From assembly GCF_019655335.1 (NCBI RefSeq), contig NZ_BPFD01000001.1, positions 123,822 through 187,821 on the forward strand: DNA of 64,000 nucleotides. The letters run 5' to 3'. The position numbers and the translations under genes were made by a program. Position 1 is the stretch's first letter. Each line of letters begins with the position of its first letter. The notes beneath the pieces were generated by a model. It was given only the letters and a program-made list of their open reading frames with translations. It was not told where the DNA came from and did not search any database. Shown here piece by piece: positions 8,750-20,125 of this stretch. This DNA is from Shewanella hafniensis. Its GTDB lineage: Bacteria > Pseudomonadota > Gammaproteobacteria > Enterobacterales > Shewanellaceae.

Positions 8750-9207
8750 TAATCTTTACCTTCCGTTTCATCTGCATCATCGGCAACATCATCACCTAAG
8801 ACTTCATCTTCAACCGATGCGTCTTCGCTGCCAAATTGCTGCTGCTTCGCTTTGTCTTGGTTGATCACTTGGCTAACTAAGTTAGACATGCGCATACCTT
8901 CAACGAGCGAGCTATCATAGATAAAACGCAGTTCAGGCATCACACGCAGCTTCATACGGCCCGCCACTAAAGTGCGGATATAAGGAGCGGCGCTGATCAA
9001 AGCGTTTAGCTTTTCTTGAACAACGGCTTTGTCTTCCTCGAAGAAAGTCACGAAGACTTTGGCATAGCTAAGGTCGCGTGAGACATCGACGTCATTCACG
9101 GTTACAAAGCCAATACGAGGATCTTTCATGTCGCGCTGTAGCACTTGAGCCAGTTCTTGCTGAAGCTGCTGAGCGATTCGACGAGTACGACTGAATTCTT
9201 TTGCCAT
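8749..9207 (-). CDS. rbfA: Ribosome-binding factor A
   Basis: 30S maturation factor needed for 16S 5'-end processing and cold adaptation. It begins [20 protein letters not shown], followed by the conserved [30 protein letters not shown]. The acidic C-terminal tail (about residues 115-152, rich in D/E) is typical for Shewanella-type RbfA. The start is placed at this ATG because family proteins begin here; five upstream codons are open. Sandwiched between infB and truB in the usual order. Confidence 0.95.
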   Translation of the reverse strand: MAKEFSRTRRIAQQLQQELAQVLQRDMKDPRIGFVTVNDVDVSRDLSYAKVFVTFFEEDKAVVQEKLNALISAAPYIRTLVAGRMKLRVMPELRFIYDSSLVEGMRMSNLVSQVINQDKAKQQQFGSEDASVEDEVLGDDVADDADETEGKD

Positions 9208-9236
9208 AATATTTCTTACCATAGCTTAAATTGATA

Positions 9237-9258
9237 AGGGCGGCTAAAGCCGCCCTTA
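9237..9258 (-). terminator. GC-rich hairpin between infB and rbfA
   Basis: AAGGGCGGC-TAAA-GCCGCCCTT forms a strong 9-bp stem 6 nt after the infB stop. The following minus-strand sequence (ATCAATTT) is a poor U-tract, so it may attenuate or protect an mRNA end rather than fully terminate the operon. Confidence 0.5.
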
Positions 9259-9264
9259 TTATCG

Positions 9265-11907
9265 TTACAGAGTACGAGCAATCTCGACGGTTTCGAATAC
9301 TTCGATTTGGTCGCCTACGCGAACATCGTTGTAGTTCTTAACGCCAATACCACATTCCATACCATTGCGAACTTCAGCAACGTCGTCTTTAAAGCGACGT
9401 AGCGATTCAAGTTCACCTTCGTAGATAACAACGTTATCACGTAGTACGCGAATTGGTGCGCTACGCTTGATGGTACCTTCGGTAACCATACAGCCAGCAA
9501 TTGCACCCAGCTTAGGTGATTTGAATACGTCACGAACTTCAGCCAGACCGATAATTTGTTGTTTGAATTCAGGAGACAGCATACCTGTCATCGCTGCACG
9601 AACTTCATCAATCAAATTATAGATAACGCTGTAGTAACGTAAATCAACACTTTCGCTGTCGATTGTCTTACGCGCTTGTGCATCGGCACGCACGTTAAAG
9701 CCAACCAGGATAGCGTTAGACGCTGCTGCTAAGGTTGCATCCGTTTCAGTCAGTGCACCCACACCGCGAGCGATGATGTTCACTTTAACTTCGTCGGTAG
9801 ACAGACCGGTTAACGAATCAGTAATCGCTTCGAGTGAACCTTGTACGTCTGCTTTAAGAACGATGTTCAGTTCTTTCACTTCGCCTTCAGTCATGTTCGC
9901 GAACATGTTTTCTAGCTTAGATTTTTGCTGGCGTGCCAGTTTCACATCACGGAACTTGCCTTGACGATACAGGGCAACTTCACGCGCTTTACGCTCATCA
10001 CGTACTACTGTTGCTTCATCACCTGCAGACGGAACGCCTGACAGACCCAGAATTTCAACAGGAATAGATGGACCCGCTTCAGTGATTGAACGACCGTTCT
10101 CGTCTTTCATTGCACGGATTTTACCGTACTCAAGACCACACAGAACGATATCACCTTGGCGTAGCGTACCTTCTTGAACCAGAATCGTAGCAACTGGGCC
10201 GCGACCTTTGTCCAATTGTGATTCAATGACCACACCGGCAGCCATACCATCACGTACCGCTTTCAGTTCGAGAACTTCAGCCTGCAGTAAGATACCTTCT
10301 AACAGTTCGTCAACGCCTTCACCTGTCTTAGCTGAAACGAAGGCAAACATGTTGTCTCCACCCCAATCTTCAGACATAACACCGTGTTGTGACAATTCGC
10401 TCTTAACGCGATCGATATCCGCTTCCGGCTTATCCATCTTGTTCACAGCCACGATTAATGGCACGTTACCGGCTTTAGCATGTTGAATTGCTTCGATAGT
10501 TTGCGGCATTACACCGTCATCGGCAGCAACAACTAACACAACGATATCCGTTGCCTTGGCACCACGGGCACGCATTGCGGTAAACGCGGCGTGACCAGGA
10601 GTATCAAGGAAAGTGATCATGCCGTTTTCAGTTTCAACATGGTATGCACCGATATGCTGAGTAATACCACCGGCTTCGCCAGCAGCCACTTTAGCGCGGC
10701 GAATATAGTCGAGTAATGACGTCTTACCGTGGTCAACGTGACCCATGATAGTCACAACAGGAGCACGAGACTCTTGCTTGATGCCATCTTCATCGTCACG
10801 ATCTTTAAGCACTTGGTGCTCAAGTTCGTTTTCACGGATAAGCACAACTTTGTGGCCCATTTCTTCAGCAACCATTTGGGCAGTCTCTTGATCCAACACT
10901 TGGTTGATCGTGACCATAGAACCCATTTTCATCATCTGTTTGATGATTTCAGTCGCTTTAACTGCCATTAAATGCGCAAGTTCAGAAACAGTAACAGTTT
11001 CACCGATACGCACATCACGGCTTACCGCTGCAACTGGCTTGTTGAAGCCGTGCGCCATAGACTCAGGTGCAGTACTGCGGTTACGCATGTGTTTTTCACG
11101 GCCGTCACGGGCATCTTTGCCACCACGTTTTTTGGCGTTGCTCTTGTTACGAGCACGACGTCCGCGTTTTTCTTCATCCAGATCAGAAGTATCTTCAGCA
11201 GCACGAGCTACTTTAGAAGTCGTGATGTGGTGATCACCGTTTTTCTCGGCTTCTAAACGTTGGCGCTCTTCTTCGGCCCAGCGCTTAGAATGTTCTTCAG
11301 CCAATAGGCGAGCAGTTTCTGCCGCTTTAGCCGCTTCTTCGTCTTGCTTACGTTTGGTTGCTGCTTCTTGCGCCGCTTTCAAACGTTCAGCTTCTAGACG
11401 AGCCGCTTCTGCTTCTGGTGACATATCTTTAACCACTTTCACTTCGGCTGCTGCTTTAGCTTTCGCCTTGGCTTCTGCTTCCACTTTTGCCTTAGCATCT
11501 GCTTCAGCTTTCACTTTTGCTGCCGCAGCAGCTTCTGCTTCGGCCTTTGCTTTTGCCAAAGCTTCTGCTTCGGCTTTCGCTTCTTCTTCAGCCTTCAGAG
11601 TAGCCTCATTAGCATCACGCTTAACGAAAGTTCGTGTTTTACGAACTTCAACTTTAACATCTTTAGATTGACCACCATTACCGGCCACACTTAGGGTCGA
11701 TACGGTTTTACGCTGCAGCGTCATTTTCGTTGGCGCATTTTCGCCACCGTGCTGCTTTTTCAGATAATCCAGTAACTGCTGCTTTTCAGCTTCAGTCACG
11801 TTATCAGCTTGGCCTTTCTTAATTCCAGCCTGAGAGAATTGCTCAATCAGACGTTCAACACTTTTACCCACTTCCGTGGCCAATTTCTCTACGGTAGTAT
11901 CTGCCAT
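9265..11907 (-). CDS. infB: Translation initiation factor IF-2
   Basis: GTPase that delivers fMet-tRNA to the 30S subunit. Residues 1-50 form the IF2 N-terminal domain. About 100-270 is a long charged, Ala/Lys/Glu-rich helical linker. The G domain starts near 385 with G1 GHVDHGKTS, then [25 protein letters not shown] and [12 protein letters not shown]. Domains II-IV complete 880 aa (E. coli 890). The linker is encoded by highly repetitive GCN/AAA/GAA codons, a common length-variable region. Cotranscribed with nusA upstream (25-nt gap). Confidence 0.97.
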   Translation of the reverse strand: MADTTVEKLATEVGKSVERLIEQFSQAGIKKGQADNVTEAEKQQLLDYLKKQHGGENAPTKMTLQRKTVSTLSVAGNGGQSKDVKVEVRKTRTFVKRDANEATLKAEEEAKAEAEALAKAKAEAEAAAAAKVKAEADAKAKVEAEAKAKAKAAAEVKVVKDMSPEAEAARLEAERLKAAQEAATKRKQDEEAAKAAETARLLAEEHSKRWAEEERQRLEAEKNGDHHITTSKVARAAEDTSDLDEEKRGRRARNKSNAKKRGGKDARDGREKHMRNRSTAPESMAHGFNKPVAAVSRDVRIGETVTVSELAHLMAVKATEIIKQMMKMGSMVTINQVLDQETAQMVAEEMGHKVVLIRENELEHQVLKDRDDEDGIKQESRAPVVTIMGHVDHGKTSLLDYIRRAKVAAGEAGGITQHIGAYHVETENGMITFLDTPGHAAFTAMRARGAKATDIVVLVVAADDGVMPQTIEAIQHAKAGNVPLIVAVNKMDKPEADIDRVKSELSQHGVMSEDWGGDNMFAFVSAKTGEGVDELLEGILLQAEVLELKAVRDGMAAGVVIESQLDKGRGPVATILVQEGTLRQGDIVLCGLEYGKIRAMKDENGRSITEAGPSIPVEILGLSGVPSAGDEATVVRDERKAREVALYRQGKFRDVKLARQQKSKLENMFANMTEGEVKELNIVLKADVQGSLEAITDSLTGLSTDEVKVNIIARGVGALTETDATLAAASNAILVGFNVRADAQARKTIDSESVDLRYYSVIYNLIDEVRAAMTGMLSPEFKQQIIGLAEVRDVFKSPKLGAIAGCMVTEGTIKRSAPIRVLRDNVVIYEGELESLRRFKDDVAEVRNGMECGIGVKNYNDVRVGDQIEVFETVEIARTL

Positions 11908-11932
11908 CAGTTAAATCCCCCTGTTGATCGAC

Positions 11933-13432
11933 TTATGCTTCTTCGCCAAACCAACAGATATTGCGGGCTGCCATGATGAGCTCACCTGCTTTTTCTTCTG
12001 TCAATTCTTCAATTTCGATCAAATCATCAATGCCTTGTTCAGCCAAGTCTTCTAGAGTCACAATACCTTTGCTAGCGAAAACATAGGCTAAGTGTCTTTC
12101 AACACCTTCAAGTGCTAGTAACTCTTCACTTGGCTCCACACCATCCAGTGCTTCTTCAGTAGCGAGAGCTCGAGTTGAGATCGCCGCTTTTGCACGTTCA
12201 CGTAAGGCTTCAACGAGATCTTCGTCAAAACCGTCAATCGCCAATAGTTCAGACACAGGCACATAGGCAACTTCTTCGAGCGACGTAAAGCCCTCGTCCG
12301 CCAGTACTTGTGCAAAATCTTCATCGACATCCAGTGAGTTAACGAATAAATCAACCACCTTGGCACTTTCTGCCTGGTGTTTCTTATTCATATCGTCCAC
12401 TGTCATAACGTTCAGAACCCAACCTGTCAGCTGTGTTGCTAAACGTACGTTCTGGCCATTACGTCCAATGGCTTGTGCCAAACTATCTGCTTCAACAGCG
12501 ATATCCATTGAATGGTTATCTTCGTCAACTATGATAGAGGCCACATCGGCTGGCGCCATGGCATTGATCACGTATTGTGCTGGATTATCATCCCACAACA
12601 CGATATCAACACGTTCGCCACCCAGTTCATTCGACACAGCTTGTACACGTGCACCACGCATACCCACACACGCACCGATAGGATCGATACGACGGTCATT
12701 TGACTTAACGGCGATTTTAGCGCGCGCGCCTGGATCACGAGCAGCGCCCATAATCTCAATCAGTTCATCAGCAATTTCAGGTACTTCTACACGGAAAAGC
12801 TCGATTAGCATTTCAGGTTTAGTACGGCTTAAAAATAACTGTGCGCCGCGAGCTTCTGGACGTACTGAGTACAGTAATGCACGTACGCGGTCGCCTGGGC
12901 GGAAAGATTCACGTGAAATTAAATCTTCACGGAACAACACGCCATCAGCGTTATTACCTAAGTCAACCACTACGCTTTCACGAGTTGCTTTTTTGACTAT
13001 ACCAGTGATTAACTCACCTTCTTGGTCTTGGAACTGTTCAACCACTTGAGCACGTTCAGCTTCACGTACTTTCTGTACGATCACTTGCTTAGCGGTTTGA
13101 GTGGTAATACGGTCAAACACCACTGACTCGATATCGTCTTCGATAAACTCGCCAGGTTGGATATCTGGATTTTCGTATCGTGCCGCTTCTAACGTGATTT
13201 CGCGGTAAGGATTTTCTAACGCGGCACCGTTGTCATCAACCACCATCCAACGACGGAAAGTATCATAACCACCGGTTTTACGGTCGATAGCAACACGAAC
13301 GTCAATATCACCTTCGTATTTTTTCTTGGTTGCTGTGGCCAGAGCAATCTCTAGCGCTTCAAAAATTTTCTCGCGTGGAACGGCCTTTTCATTTGAAACC
13401 GCCTCAGCGACTAGCAGAATCTCTTTATTCAT
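11933..13432 (-). CDS. nusA: Transcription termination/antitermination factor NusA
   Basis: RNA polymerase-binding factor for pausing, termination and antitermination. In order: NusA N-terminal domain (1-125), S1 domain (about 135-200, [20 protein letters not shown]), two KH domains (about 230-345, [20 protein letters not shown] and [18 protein letters not shown]), and two acidic C-terminal repeats (about 365-495). Length 499 aa compared with 495 in E. coli. It lies 29 nt after rimP in the conserved metY-rimP-nusA-infB operon. Confidence 0.97.
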   Translation of the reverse strand: MNKEILLVAEAVSNEKAVPREKIFEALEIALATATKKKYEGDIDVRVAIDRKTGGYDTFRRWMVVDDNGAALENPYREITLEAARYENPDIQPGEFIEDDIESVVFDRITTQTAKQVIVQKVREAERAQVVEQFQDQEGELITGIVKKATRESVVVDLGNNADGVLFREDLISRESFRPGDRVRALLYSVRPEARGAQLFLSRTKPEMLIELFRVEVPEIADELIEIMGAARDPGARAKIAVKSNDRRIDPIGACVGMRGARVQAVSNELGGERVDIVLWDDNPAQYVINAMAPADVASIIVDEDNHSMDIAVEADSLAQAIGRNGQNVRLATQLTGWVLNVMTVDDMNKKHQAESAKVVDLFVNSLDVDEDFAQVLADEGFTSLEEVAYVPVSELLAIDGFDEDLVEALRERAKAAISTRALATEEALDGVEPSEELLALEGVERHLAYVFASKGIVTLEDLAEQGIDDLIEIEELTEEKAGELIMAARNICWFGEEA

Positions 13433-13461
13433 CTCGTCTTGCCTCGTTCACCTTGAAACCA

Positions 13462-13917
13462 TCAAAACTTAGCGATTAAGTTGCCTTTGCGGATATTATC
13501 CAATGCGACAACTAACTCTTTACCATTCACTTTCAGCGAGAGCATTTGCCCGTCGACCGCAGTGATGGCGCCTTTTAAATTACGACTGCCGTCAACCGGC
13601 ATAGTCAATTGAAGCTTTACATCCTCGCCCACATAGCCCGCATACTGCTCAGCAGTAAATAAGGGTCTATCAACACCTGGCGAAGAAACCTCTAGGGTAT
13701 ATTCTGTAGAAATAGGATCTTCAACATCGAGTACAGCACTGACTTGGCGACTTGCATTGGCACAATCTTCAATATTGATACCATTCTCACCATCAATGAA
13801 CACTCGCAGTGTGGAATGCTTACCCGCTTGAACATATTCAATGCCCCATAGCTGAAAGCCTAATGCTTCCACAGGTACTTTGAGCATTTCTGCCAGTCTG
13901 AATTCTAACGTTGCCAA
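13462..13917 (-). CDS. rimP: Ribosome maturation factor RimP
   Basis: 30S assembly factor of 151 aa, beginning [20 protein letters not shown] after a TTG start codon that lies 7 nt downstream of GGGGG. The open frame continues 31 codons upstream, but that stretch runs through a terminator hairpin and encodes a hydrophobic segment alien to RimP. Conserved [20 protein letters not shown] and [15 protein letters not shown] are present. The rare TTG start may keep levels low. Confidence 0.95.
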   Translation of the reverse strand: MATLEFRLAEMLKVPVEALGFQLWGIEYVQAGKHSTLRVFIDGENGINIEDCANASRQVSAVLDVEDPISTEYTLEVSSPGVDRPLFTAEQYAGYVGEDVKLQLTMPVDGSRNLKGAITAVDGQMLSLKVNGKELVVALDNIRKGNLIAKF

Positions 13918-13929
13918 GATTGACCCCCG

Positions 13930-13957
13930 AAAAAACAAAAAAGGGCTTAATAGCCCT
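13930..13957 (-). terminator. Intrinsic terminator/attenuator in the rimP leader
   Basis: On the minus strand AGGGCT-ATTA-AGCCCT is followed by TTTTTGTTTTTT and ends about 12 nt before the rimP start codon. Full termination would silence rimP-nusA-infB from the tRNA promoter, so it probably acts as a leaky attenuator, as described for the metY-nusA leader of E. coli. Confidence 0.75.
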
Positions 13958-14004
13958 AGTACAACGCCACATACGAAGCATGCGACAAATTTAAAAGTCC
14001 CAGA

Positions 14005-14030
14005 TAACAAAAAACCCCGTAATCACGAGG
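14005..14030 (-). terminator. Terminator downstream of tRNA-fMet
   Basis: Minus-strand CCTCGT-GATT-ACGGGG stem followed by TTTTTTGTT. It is the first of two terminators in series between the initiator tRNA gene and rimP. Confidence 0.75.
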
Positions 14031-14090
14031 TCATTAATTTCAAGAACCTGTAAACCATAACGAATTCAAACACTATTCGTTACTAGGAGC

Positions 14091-14167
<77 letters not shown>

Positions 14168-14180
14168 TCAACTGTGTGCA

Positions 14181-14209
14181 AGTATATTGACTATCGTCTT
14201 TGCTTGCAA
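14181..14209 (-). promoter_or_regulatory. Promoter of tRNA-fMet / nusA operon
   Basis: Minus-strand -35 TTGCAA (14204-14209), 17-nt spacer, -10 TATACT (14181-14186). It is positioned to start transcription a few nt before the initiator tRNA. Confidence 0.7.
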
Positions 14210-14249
14210 TAACTAAGAGAGAACTTATCTCGCCTATCTTAGTTATATT

Positions 14250-14336
14250 TGGTGCCGAGAGCGGGACTTGAACCCGCACGACCGTTAGGTCACAGCCACC
14301 TCAAGGCTGCGCGTCTACCAATTTCGCCACCTCGGC
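14250..14336 (-). tRNA. leuU: tRNA-Leu (GAG)
   Basis: An 87-nt class II tRNA with a long variable arm: acceptor GCCGAGG, anticodon GAG within CAGCCTTGAGGTGGCTG, T-arm GGTTCAAGTCC and encoded CCA. It starts 12 nt after the secG stop, the conserved secG-leuU arrangement, so it is probably processed from the secG transcript. Confidence 0.96.
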
Positions 14337-14347
14337 GACACCTTTTA

Positions 14348-14683
14348 CTAGTCAGGAATTTTCGTTTCTGACTTTTGGGTTCCTTGCTCAACAGGTTGGG
14401 TCACCTGCTCAGTGTCTGAACCTAAATTTTTCCATGAATCTTCATTTTTTGCGTGGTTTGCACTTAAGTTGCCAATCAGCAGACTTAGAGTGAAAAACGC
14501 AATGGCAAGAATCGCCGTAGTGCGTGTCAGGAAGTTACCTGAACCGCTTGAACCAAACAGAGTACCTGATGCACCGGCGCCAAAAGAGGCCCCCATGTCA
14601 GCTCCCTTACCTTGCTGAATTAATACTAAGCCAATCAGACCTAATGCAACCAACAAGTAAATAACTACTAGAACTTCATACAT
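14348..14683 (-). CDS. secG: Preprotein translocase subunit SecG
   Basis: Small auxiliary subunit of the SecYEG channel, 111 aa. Two TM helices (residues 3-21 and about 54-72) flank the conserved LIQQGKGADMGASFGAGASGT loop region. The C-terminal tail is hydrophilic and Glu/Gln/Thr-rich. It starts 1 nt after the tpiA stop, so it is likely translationally coupled. Confidence 0.95.
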   Translation of the reverse strand: MYEVLVVIYLLVALGLIGLVLIQQGKGADMGASFGAGASGTLFGSSGSGNFLTRTTAILAIAFFTLSLLIGNLSANHAKNEDSWKNLGSDTEQVTQPVEQGTQKSETKIPD

Positions 14684-14684
14684 A

Positions 14685-15467
14685 TTATGCGCTCATCGCT
14701 ATGGTACATAGACTTAAAAACTCGCTAGAGTTTAAGCTAGCACCGCCAATCAGTCCACCATCAACATCAGGTTGGGCAAATAAATCTGCAGCATTACTCG
14801 GTGTCACACTACCACCGTAGAGAATCCTGATATTTTCTCCGATAAACGGAGATACTTCAGAGAGGCGTTTGCGAATAAACGCATGAACTTCTTGTGCCTG
14901 CTCTGGTGTAGCGCTTTTACCTGTTCCTACAGCCCAAAGTGGCTCGTAAGCGATAATGGCGTTATCAAAAGCCATAGTGCCATTTTTCTGGATCACTATG
15001 TCCAACTCTTCAGCAATCACCTCAAAGGTACGTCTTGCTTCACGCGCTGGACCTGACTCACCCACACATAAAATAGGAGTTAAGCCATGCTTTTGTGCAG
15101 CGGCGAATTTCTCCGCTACGATATTACTCGTCTCTCCGTACATACGGCGACGTTCTGAATGCCCGATAATCACATATCGACATCCTGAATCTTTGAGCAT
15201 CTGACCTGAAACTTCTCCGGTATAAGCGCCAAAGTCATGTTGACTTAGGTTTTGCGCGCCCATCCTAACAAGTGAACCGTCTAACGCTTCCTTGTTTGCT
15301 TCTAGCAGTTGCCTGACGCTCTCTAGATAGATAGAAGGCGGGCATAAAACCACTTCAGCTGAATCATTTTGGAGCTTAGAGGCAAATTTCTTGAACAACT
15401 CTTGGGCTAATGCCGCACTGCCGTTCATCTTCCAATTGCCAGCTACCATAGGACGTCTGAGTGCCAT
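14685..15467 (-). CDS. tpiA: Triose-phosphate isomerase
   Basis: Interconverts glyceraldehyde-3-phosphate and dihydroxyacetone phosphate. 260 aa TIM barrel with NWKMNG (catalytic Lys), GHSERRRMYGE (catalytic His), AYEPLWAVGTGKSATPEQA (catalytic Glu and flexible loop) and the phosphate-binding GGSVTPSNA. The ATG start lies 6 nt after AGGAG; a GTG directly upstream is a weaker choice. Confidence 0.97.
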   Translation of the reverse strand: MALRRPMVAGNWKMNGSAALAQELFKKFASKLQNDSAEVVLCPPSIYLESVRQLLEANKEALDGSLVRMGAQNLSQHDFGAYTGEVSGQMLKDSGCRYVIIGHSERRRMYGETSNIVAEKFAAAQKHGLTPILCVGESGPAREARRTFEVIAEELDIVIQKNGTMAFDNAIIAYEPLWAVGTGKSATPEQAQEVHAFIRKRLSEVSPFIGENIRILYGGSVTPSNAADLFAQPDVDGGLIGGASLNSSEFLSLCTIAMSA

Positions 15468-15661
15468 CACTGTCTCCTCTGAAAGCGGCGTGAATAATAG
15501 CGAACCACTTATTAAGTTACAATAGCTAAATTCGAATTTTTTCAGATATCAGGTTGGAGTGCTTGTTTTTTAGACTCAAAAGCTGATTTCTGTTCATTTG
15601 TGCAGCTAACACCTTAATTTTAAATTGGTATCAGCCGCACTCATTATTAAATAGGCAAAGA

Positions 15662-16999
15662 TTAGCTTGCCGATTTTACCGCATCCGCAATCAAATTTGC
15701 GTGCGCCAATACTGTACTATGATCGTCACCTTCTACCATGACACGGATCAAAGGTTCAGTACCTGACTTACGTAATAGCACTCGACCACGAACACCAAGC
15801 TCTGACTCAACCTGAGCCTGTGCCGCTTTTACTTTATCTGATTGAAGCGGGTCATGCTCGCCCTCAAAGCGCACATTGACTAATACCTGTGGCAACATTT
15901 CCATCGCAGAAGTCAGTTGTTCTAGCGTGGCATTTTGGCGGCGCATGGCCGCTAACACTAAAATCCCAGCAACAATACCATCACCAGTTGTGCCGTGGTC
16001 AAGATTAAGGATATGCCCAGAGTTTTCACCGCCGATGCGCCAATCGAGTTCCTTCAGCAATTCCATCACATAGCGGTCACCCACTTTCGAACGCGCAAAG
16101 GGAATATCTAAGGCTTGCAAAGCTAAATCAAGCCCAAGATTCGACATTAAAGTACCGACCACGCCGCCACGCAATACGCCGCGGGATTTCGCATCACAGG
16201 CCAAAATATATAAAATCTGGTCGCCGTCAATGACTTCGCCTTTACTATTGACCATCATAATACGATCGCCGTCACCGTCGAGCGCAATACCTAAATCGGC
16301 ACTTTCGGCGAGCACAGTTTCACAAATTTTACCCATGGACGTAGCGCCCACTTTGTCATTGATGTTAACCCCATTAGGTTTATCACCAATGGCAATCACC
16401 TCGGCACCTAACTCACGAAATACTGCGGGGGCTATGTGATAGGTTGCACCATGGGCACAATCGACCACAATTTTTAACCCAGTTAACGTGTGTTCTGCGG
16501 GGAAATTACCTTTGCAATACTCGATATAACGACCACGAGCATCTTCAATACGCGACACTTTGCCAAGCAGATGTGATTCAACGCAAACGAGGGGCTTTTC
16601 AAGCTCGGCTTCGATTTCTAGCTCTAAGTTATCGTCTAATTTACTGCCGTCGGTCGAGAAAAACTTAATGCCGTTATCGTAGTAAGGATTGTGCGAGGCG
16701 CTGATCACCACCCCAGCTTCTGCGCGAAACGTACGCGTTAAATAGGCGACTGCGGGCGTGGGCATAGGTCCCATTAACATCACATTAAGACCAGCAGCAG
16801 AAAGACCCGCTTCTAATGCCGATTCAAACATATAACCTGAAATACGGGTATCTTTACCTATGATCACCTTTTTGGTACCACTGCGGGACAATACACGACC
16901 CGCTGCCCAACCTAATTTTAGCGCAAGCTCAGGTGTCATTTGACCTGAACCGACCTTTCCCCGAATACCGTCAGTTCCAAAAAATTTACGTTCTTTCAT
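15662..16999 (-). CDS. glmM: Phosphoglucosamine mutase
   Basis: Converts glucosamine-6-P to glucosamine-1-P for UDP-GlcNAc, peptidoglycan and LPS. 445 aa, starting [17 protein letters not shown]. Phosphoserine loop [16 protein letters not shown] (about residue 102), metal-binding DGDGDR (about 241-246) and C-terminal [12 protein letters not shown] are all intact. Six extra upstream codons are open but not part of the family. It follows folP, the usual folP-glmM pair. Confidence 0.97.
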   Translation of the reverse strand: MKERKFFGTDGIRGKVGSGQMTPELALKLGWAAGRVLSRSGTKKVIIGKDTRISGYMFESALEAGLSAAGLNVMLMGPMPTPAVAYLTRTFRAEAGVVISASHNPYYDNGIKFFSTDGSKLDDNLELEIEAELEKPLVCVESHLLGKVSRIEDARGRYIEYCKGNFPAEHTLTGLKIVVDCAHGATYHIAPAVFRELGAEVIAIGDKPNGVNINDKVGATSMGKICETVLAESADLGIALDGDGDRIMMVNSKGEVIDGDQILYILACDAKSRGVLRGGVVGTLMSNLGLDLALQALDIPFARSKVGDRYVMELLKELDWRIGGENSGHILNLDHGTTGDGIVAGILVLAAMRRQNATLEQLTSAMEMLPQVLVNVRFEGEHDPLQSDKVKAAQAQVESELGVRGRVLLRKSGTEPLIRVMVEGDDHSTVLAHANLIADAVKSAS

Positions 17000-17079
17000 A
17001 TCGCCCCACAAACTCAAATGTGTCCCAATAATTTGGGATCATAATATTAATTAAATGCTTAACGAGAGCATAACGATGC

Positions 17080-17913
17080 TTAAAAATACGCTTGTGTCGC
17101 TTGTAACACCTTGAGCATATCCACAGTTTCAGCAACATCATGCACGCGAATGATATGAGCGCCCTTTTGGGCCGCTATCATTGCGCCAGCAAGGCTCCCA
17201 GCAAGACGCTCTGAGGTCGGTTTTGCTAAAAGGTTCCCTATCATGCTCTTACGGGACAATCCTATCAATAAGGGCAAATCAAACTTGGCAAAAGAGTCGA
17301 GTTTTGCAAGTAATTCATAGTTATGTTCTAAGCTTTTGCCAAAACCAAAGCCCGGATCGAGTATAAGTAATTCACGGGGGATCCCAGCTTGTAAACAAGC
17401 GTTAACCCGCTCGGTCAAAAAGGTAGACACTTCTTCAATAACATCATAATACGTCGGCGAAGACTGCATATTCTTCGGCTCGCCCTGCATATGCATTAAA
17501 CAGATAGGAACGTGCAACTCCACGGCGGCTTGGAGCGCACCGGGTTCCATCAAAGCACGTACATCATTAATTAGGTGCGCACCCGCGGCAACGGCTTGAC
17601 GCATGACTTCAGCTTTACTGGTATCGACAGAAATCCACACATCATGGTGCGCCGCCACATATTTTACTAACGGGATCACCCGCGCAAGTTCATCGGCTAA
17701 ACTCACTTCGGCGGCGCCTGGCCTTGTCGACTCTCCACCAATGTCGATCATTCCCGCGCCTTGAGCCACCATATCATCGGCATGCTGACAGGCAAGTTCA
17801 TAGGACGAATATTGACCACCATCGGAAAAGGAATCGGGAGTGACATTCAGAATACCCATCACAATGGGTGAAGATAACGCGAAGCGTTTAGTGCCAGCAA
17901 TCAGTTCAAACAC
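17080..17913 (-). CDS. folP: Dihydropteroate synthase
   Basis: Condenses p-aminobenzoate with hydroxymethyl-dihydropterin diphosphate in folate synthesis; the sulfonamide target. 277 aa TIM barrel with GILNVTPDSFSDGG (about 20-33), the ST loop MIDIGGESTRPGA and the C-terminal GLSRKSMIG (sulfa-binding region) with IIRVHDV. Between ftsH and glmM in the order ftsH-folP-glmM. Confidence 0.97.
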   Translation of the reverse strand: MFELIAGTKRFALSSPIVMGILNVTPDSFSDGGQYSSYELACQHADDMVAQGAGMIDIGGESTRPGAAEVSLADELARVIPLVKYVAAHHDVWISVDTSKAEVMRQAVAAGAHLINDVRALMEPGALQAAVELHVPICLMHMQGEPKNMQSSPTYYDVIEEVSTFLTERVNACLQAGIPRELLILDPGFGFGKSLEHNYELLAKLDSFAKFDLPLLIGLSRKSMIGNLLAKPTSERLAGSLAGAMIAAQKGAHIIRVHDVAETVDMLKVLQATQAYF

Positions 17914-18082
17914 GCATTTACTCCAGTAATACGAACACTTACGATTTTACCTATAGGCATAACTTGCGTCATCAGTTTTAGCCTTCACTTTCTATCCAAG
18001 GTAATGATGTCAGAGGATAAATATCAGTAACGGCAAAGTGGATAAATGACAGCGCAGTCAAATTACTTACAAGGTAAAACAA

Positions 18083-18105
18083 GAAAACCCCTTTACGGGG
18101 TTTTC
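18083..18105 (-). terminator. Terminator of ftsH
   Basis: GAAAACCCC-TTTAC-GGGGTTTTC stem 18 nt after the ftsH stop; the minus-strand continuation is TTGTTTTACC. It suggests folP-glmM need their own promoter or readthrough. Confidence 0.75.
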
Positions 18106-18122
18106 TTTTATTTCACAACAAA

Positions 18123-20072
18123 TTACTTAGCAGGTGATTCATCAGGCTCTTTCAAGTCCGGTTCATCAGATGCATTAGTCACAGTATCTGCAGCTTTCTC
18201 AGCTGGCTCACCATGACCATTGCCTTTATCGTTAGAACCATTGTCATCAACTTGCCAATCGGCCGGTTGACGTACTTCACGACGCTTCATTAAATCATCA
18301 ATTTGAAGTGAATCAATAGTTTCGTATTTCATTAAAGCTTCTTTCATCGAATGCAGAATATCGAGGTTATCGGTCAATATCTGTCTCGCTCTCGCGTAAT
18401 TCTTGTCAATAAAGACTTTCACTTCAGCGTCAATGATAGTCGCAGTTTCATCGGACATGGCTTTGGCTTTACCCATGCTGCGACCTAAGAACACTTCACC
18501 GTCTTCTTCGGCATAGAGTAATGGACCTAGTTTGTCCGAGAAGCCCCATTGAGTCACCATGTTACGCGCAATAGATGTCGCGTATTTGATGTCCTGTGAT
18601 GCGCCAGTCGACACTTTTTCGCTGCCGTAAATAAGCTCTTCAGCTAAACGACCACCGTAAGCAACCGAAATTTGGCTTTCTAGCTTACGACGGCTCTGGC
18701 TGACTGAGTCAGCTTCGGGTAAGAAGAAAGTCACGCCCAGCGCACGGCCGCGAGGAATGATAGTGACCTTGTGCACAGGATCGTGCTCAGGAACTAAACA
18801 ACCCACAATCGCATGACCCGCTTCATGGTATGCAGTCATTTCTTTTTCGGCTTCAGACATCACCATAGAGCGGCGCTCAGCACCCATCATGATTTTATCT
18901 TTTGCACGCTCAAATTCTTCCATGCCTACAACTCGGCGATTTCCGCGAGCCGCAAACAGGGCAGCTTCGTTCACTAAGTTAGCTAAATCAGCACCCGAGA
19001 AACCTGGCGTACCACGAGCAATCACACTCGCCTTCACATCTTCAGAAAGCGGTACTTTACGCATATGCACTTTCAAAATCTGCTCACGACCACGCACGTC
19101 TGGTAAACCAACGACCACTTGACGGTCAAAACGACCCGGACGTAATAACGCAGAATCGAGTACGTCTGGACGGTTAGTTGCCGCGATAACAATAACGCCT
19201 TCATTACCTTCGAAGCCATCCATCTCAACCAGCATTTGGTTCAGTGTTTGCTCACGTTCATCATGACCACCACCTAAACCCGCACCGCGTTGACGACCGA
19301 CCGCATCGATTTCATCGATGAATATGATGCAAGGTGCAGACTTTTTCGCTTGTTCAAACATGTCACGCACACGGGATGCACCGACACCAACAAACATTTC
19401 CACGAAATCAGAACCTGAAATAGTGAAGAAAGGCACTTTAGATTCACCCGCAATGGCTTTCGCCAGCAAGGTTTTACCTGTACCTGGAGGACCCACCATA
19501 AGTACGCCCGTTGGAATTCGGCCGCCCAATTTTTGGAATTTAGTTGGGTCACGCAGGTAATCAACCAGCTCTTTCACTTCTTCTTTTGCTTCATCACAAC
19601 CAGCAACATCGGCAAAAGTAGTTTTAATCTGATCTTCGCTCATCAGCTTGGCTTTGCTCTTACCAAAGGACATAGCGCCTTTGCCACCGCCGCCTTGCAT
19701 CTGGCGCATGAAGAAAATCCATACCCCGATAAGCAATAACATCGGGAACCAAGAGATGAAGATTTGGGTAAGGAACCCTGACTCTTCGGCTTCTTGGCCC
19801 TTCATAGTGATGCCTTTACGATCAAGATCATTAATTAAATCTTGGTCATATAACGGCATGATAGTAGTGAATTTTTCACCAGTTCGTTTAGCACCTTCAA
19901 TAGTACGTTGGTCGCTCTTAACTTCAACAGTTGCGACCTGTCCATCACGGACATTATCTAAGAAGGTAGAATAATCCATCTTCTGCGATGACGAAGAAGA
20001 GGGGGAGTAACCCTGAAACACTGACATCAGCACAACGGCGATGACAACCCAGAGTATTAGATTTTTTGCCAT
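18123..20072 (-). CDS. ftsH: ATP-dependent zinc metalloprotease FtsH
   Basis: Membrane-anchored AAA+ protease for quality control and LpxC/sigma-32 turnover. Two TM helices ([18 protein letters not shown] and [12 protein letters not shown]) flank a periplasmic domain. The AAA module has Walker A GPPGTGKT, Walker B IIFIDEID, and an SRH ending RPGRFDR. The zinc site is HEAGH. The Gln/Asp/Lys-rich tail after about 600 is variable. The start is ambiguous: the ATG used here gives the MAKNLILW form; a TTG three codons earlier (20081), 9 nt after GAGG, is an equally good candidate. Confidence 0.96.
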   Translation of the reverse strand: MAKNLILWVVIAVVLMSVFQGYSPSSSSSQKMDYSTFLDNVRDGQVATVEVKSDQRTIEGAKRTGEKFTTIMPLYDQDLINDLDRKGITMKGQEAEESGFLTQIFISWFPMLLLIGVWIFFMRQMQGGGGKGAMSFGKSKAKLMSEDQIKTTFADVAGCDEAKEEVKELVDYLRDPTKFQKLGGRIPTGVLMVGPPGTGKTLLAKAIAGESKVPFFTISGSDFVEMFVGVGASRVRDMFEQAKKSAPCIIFIDEIDAVGRQRGAGLGGGHDEREQTLNQMLVEMDGFEGNEGVIVIAATNRPDVLDSALLRPGRFDRQVVVGLPDVRGREQILKVHMRKVPLSEDVKASVIARGTPGFSGADLANLVNEAALFAARGNRRVVGMEEFERAKDKIMMGAERRSMVMSEAEKEMTAYHEAGHAIVGCLVPEHDPVHKVTIIPRGRALGVTFFLPEADSVSQSRRKLESQISVAYGGRLAEELIYGSEKVSTGASQDIKYATSIARNMVTQWGFSDKLGPLLYAEEDGEVFLGRSMGKAKAMSDETATIIDAEVKVFIDKNYARARQILTDNLDILHSMKEALMKYETIDSLQIDDLMKRREVRQPADWQVDDNGSNDKGNGHGEPAEKAADTVTNASDEPDLKEPDESPAK

Positions 20073-20125
20073 GTCACTCAAATTACTAGACCTCATTAAG
20101 TCTTGCGATTATTAACGCTAGGTTA

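Noticed and set aside
11354..11671. Ala/Ser-rich plus-strand frame opposite infB
   Set aside because: Antisense shadow of the repetitive GCN/AAG codons of the IF-2 linker.
13918..14010. Longer rimP start giving a hydrophobic N-terminal segment
   Set aside because: The segment is a translation of the leader terminator; RimP starts at the TTG with a proper Shine-Dalgarno.
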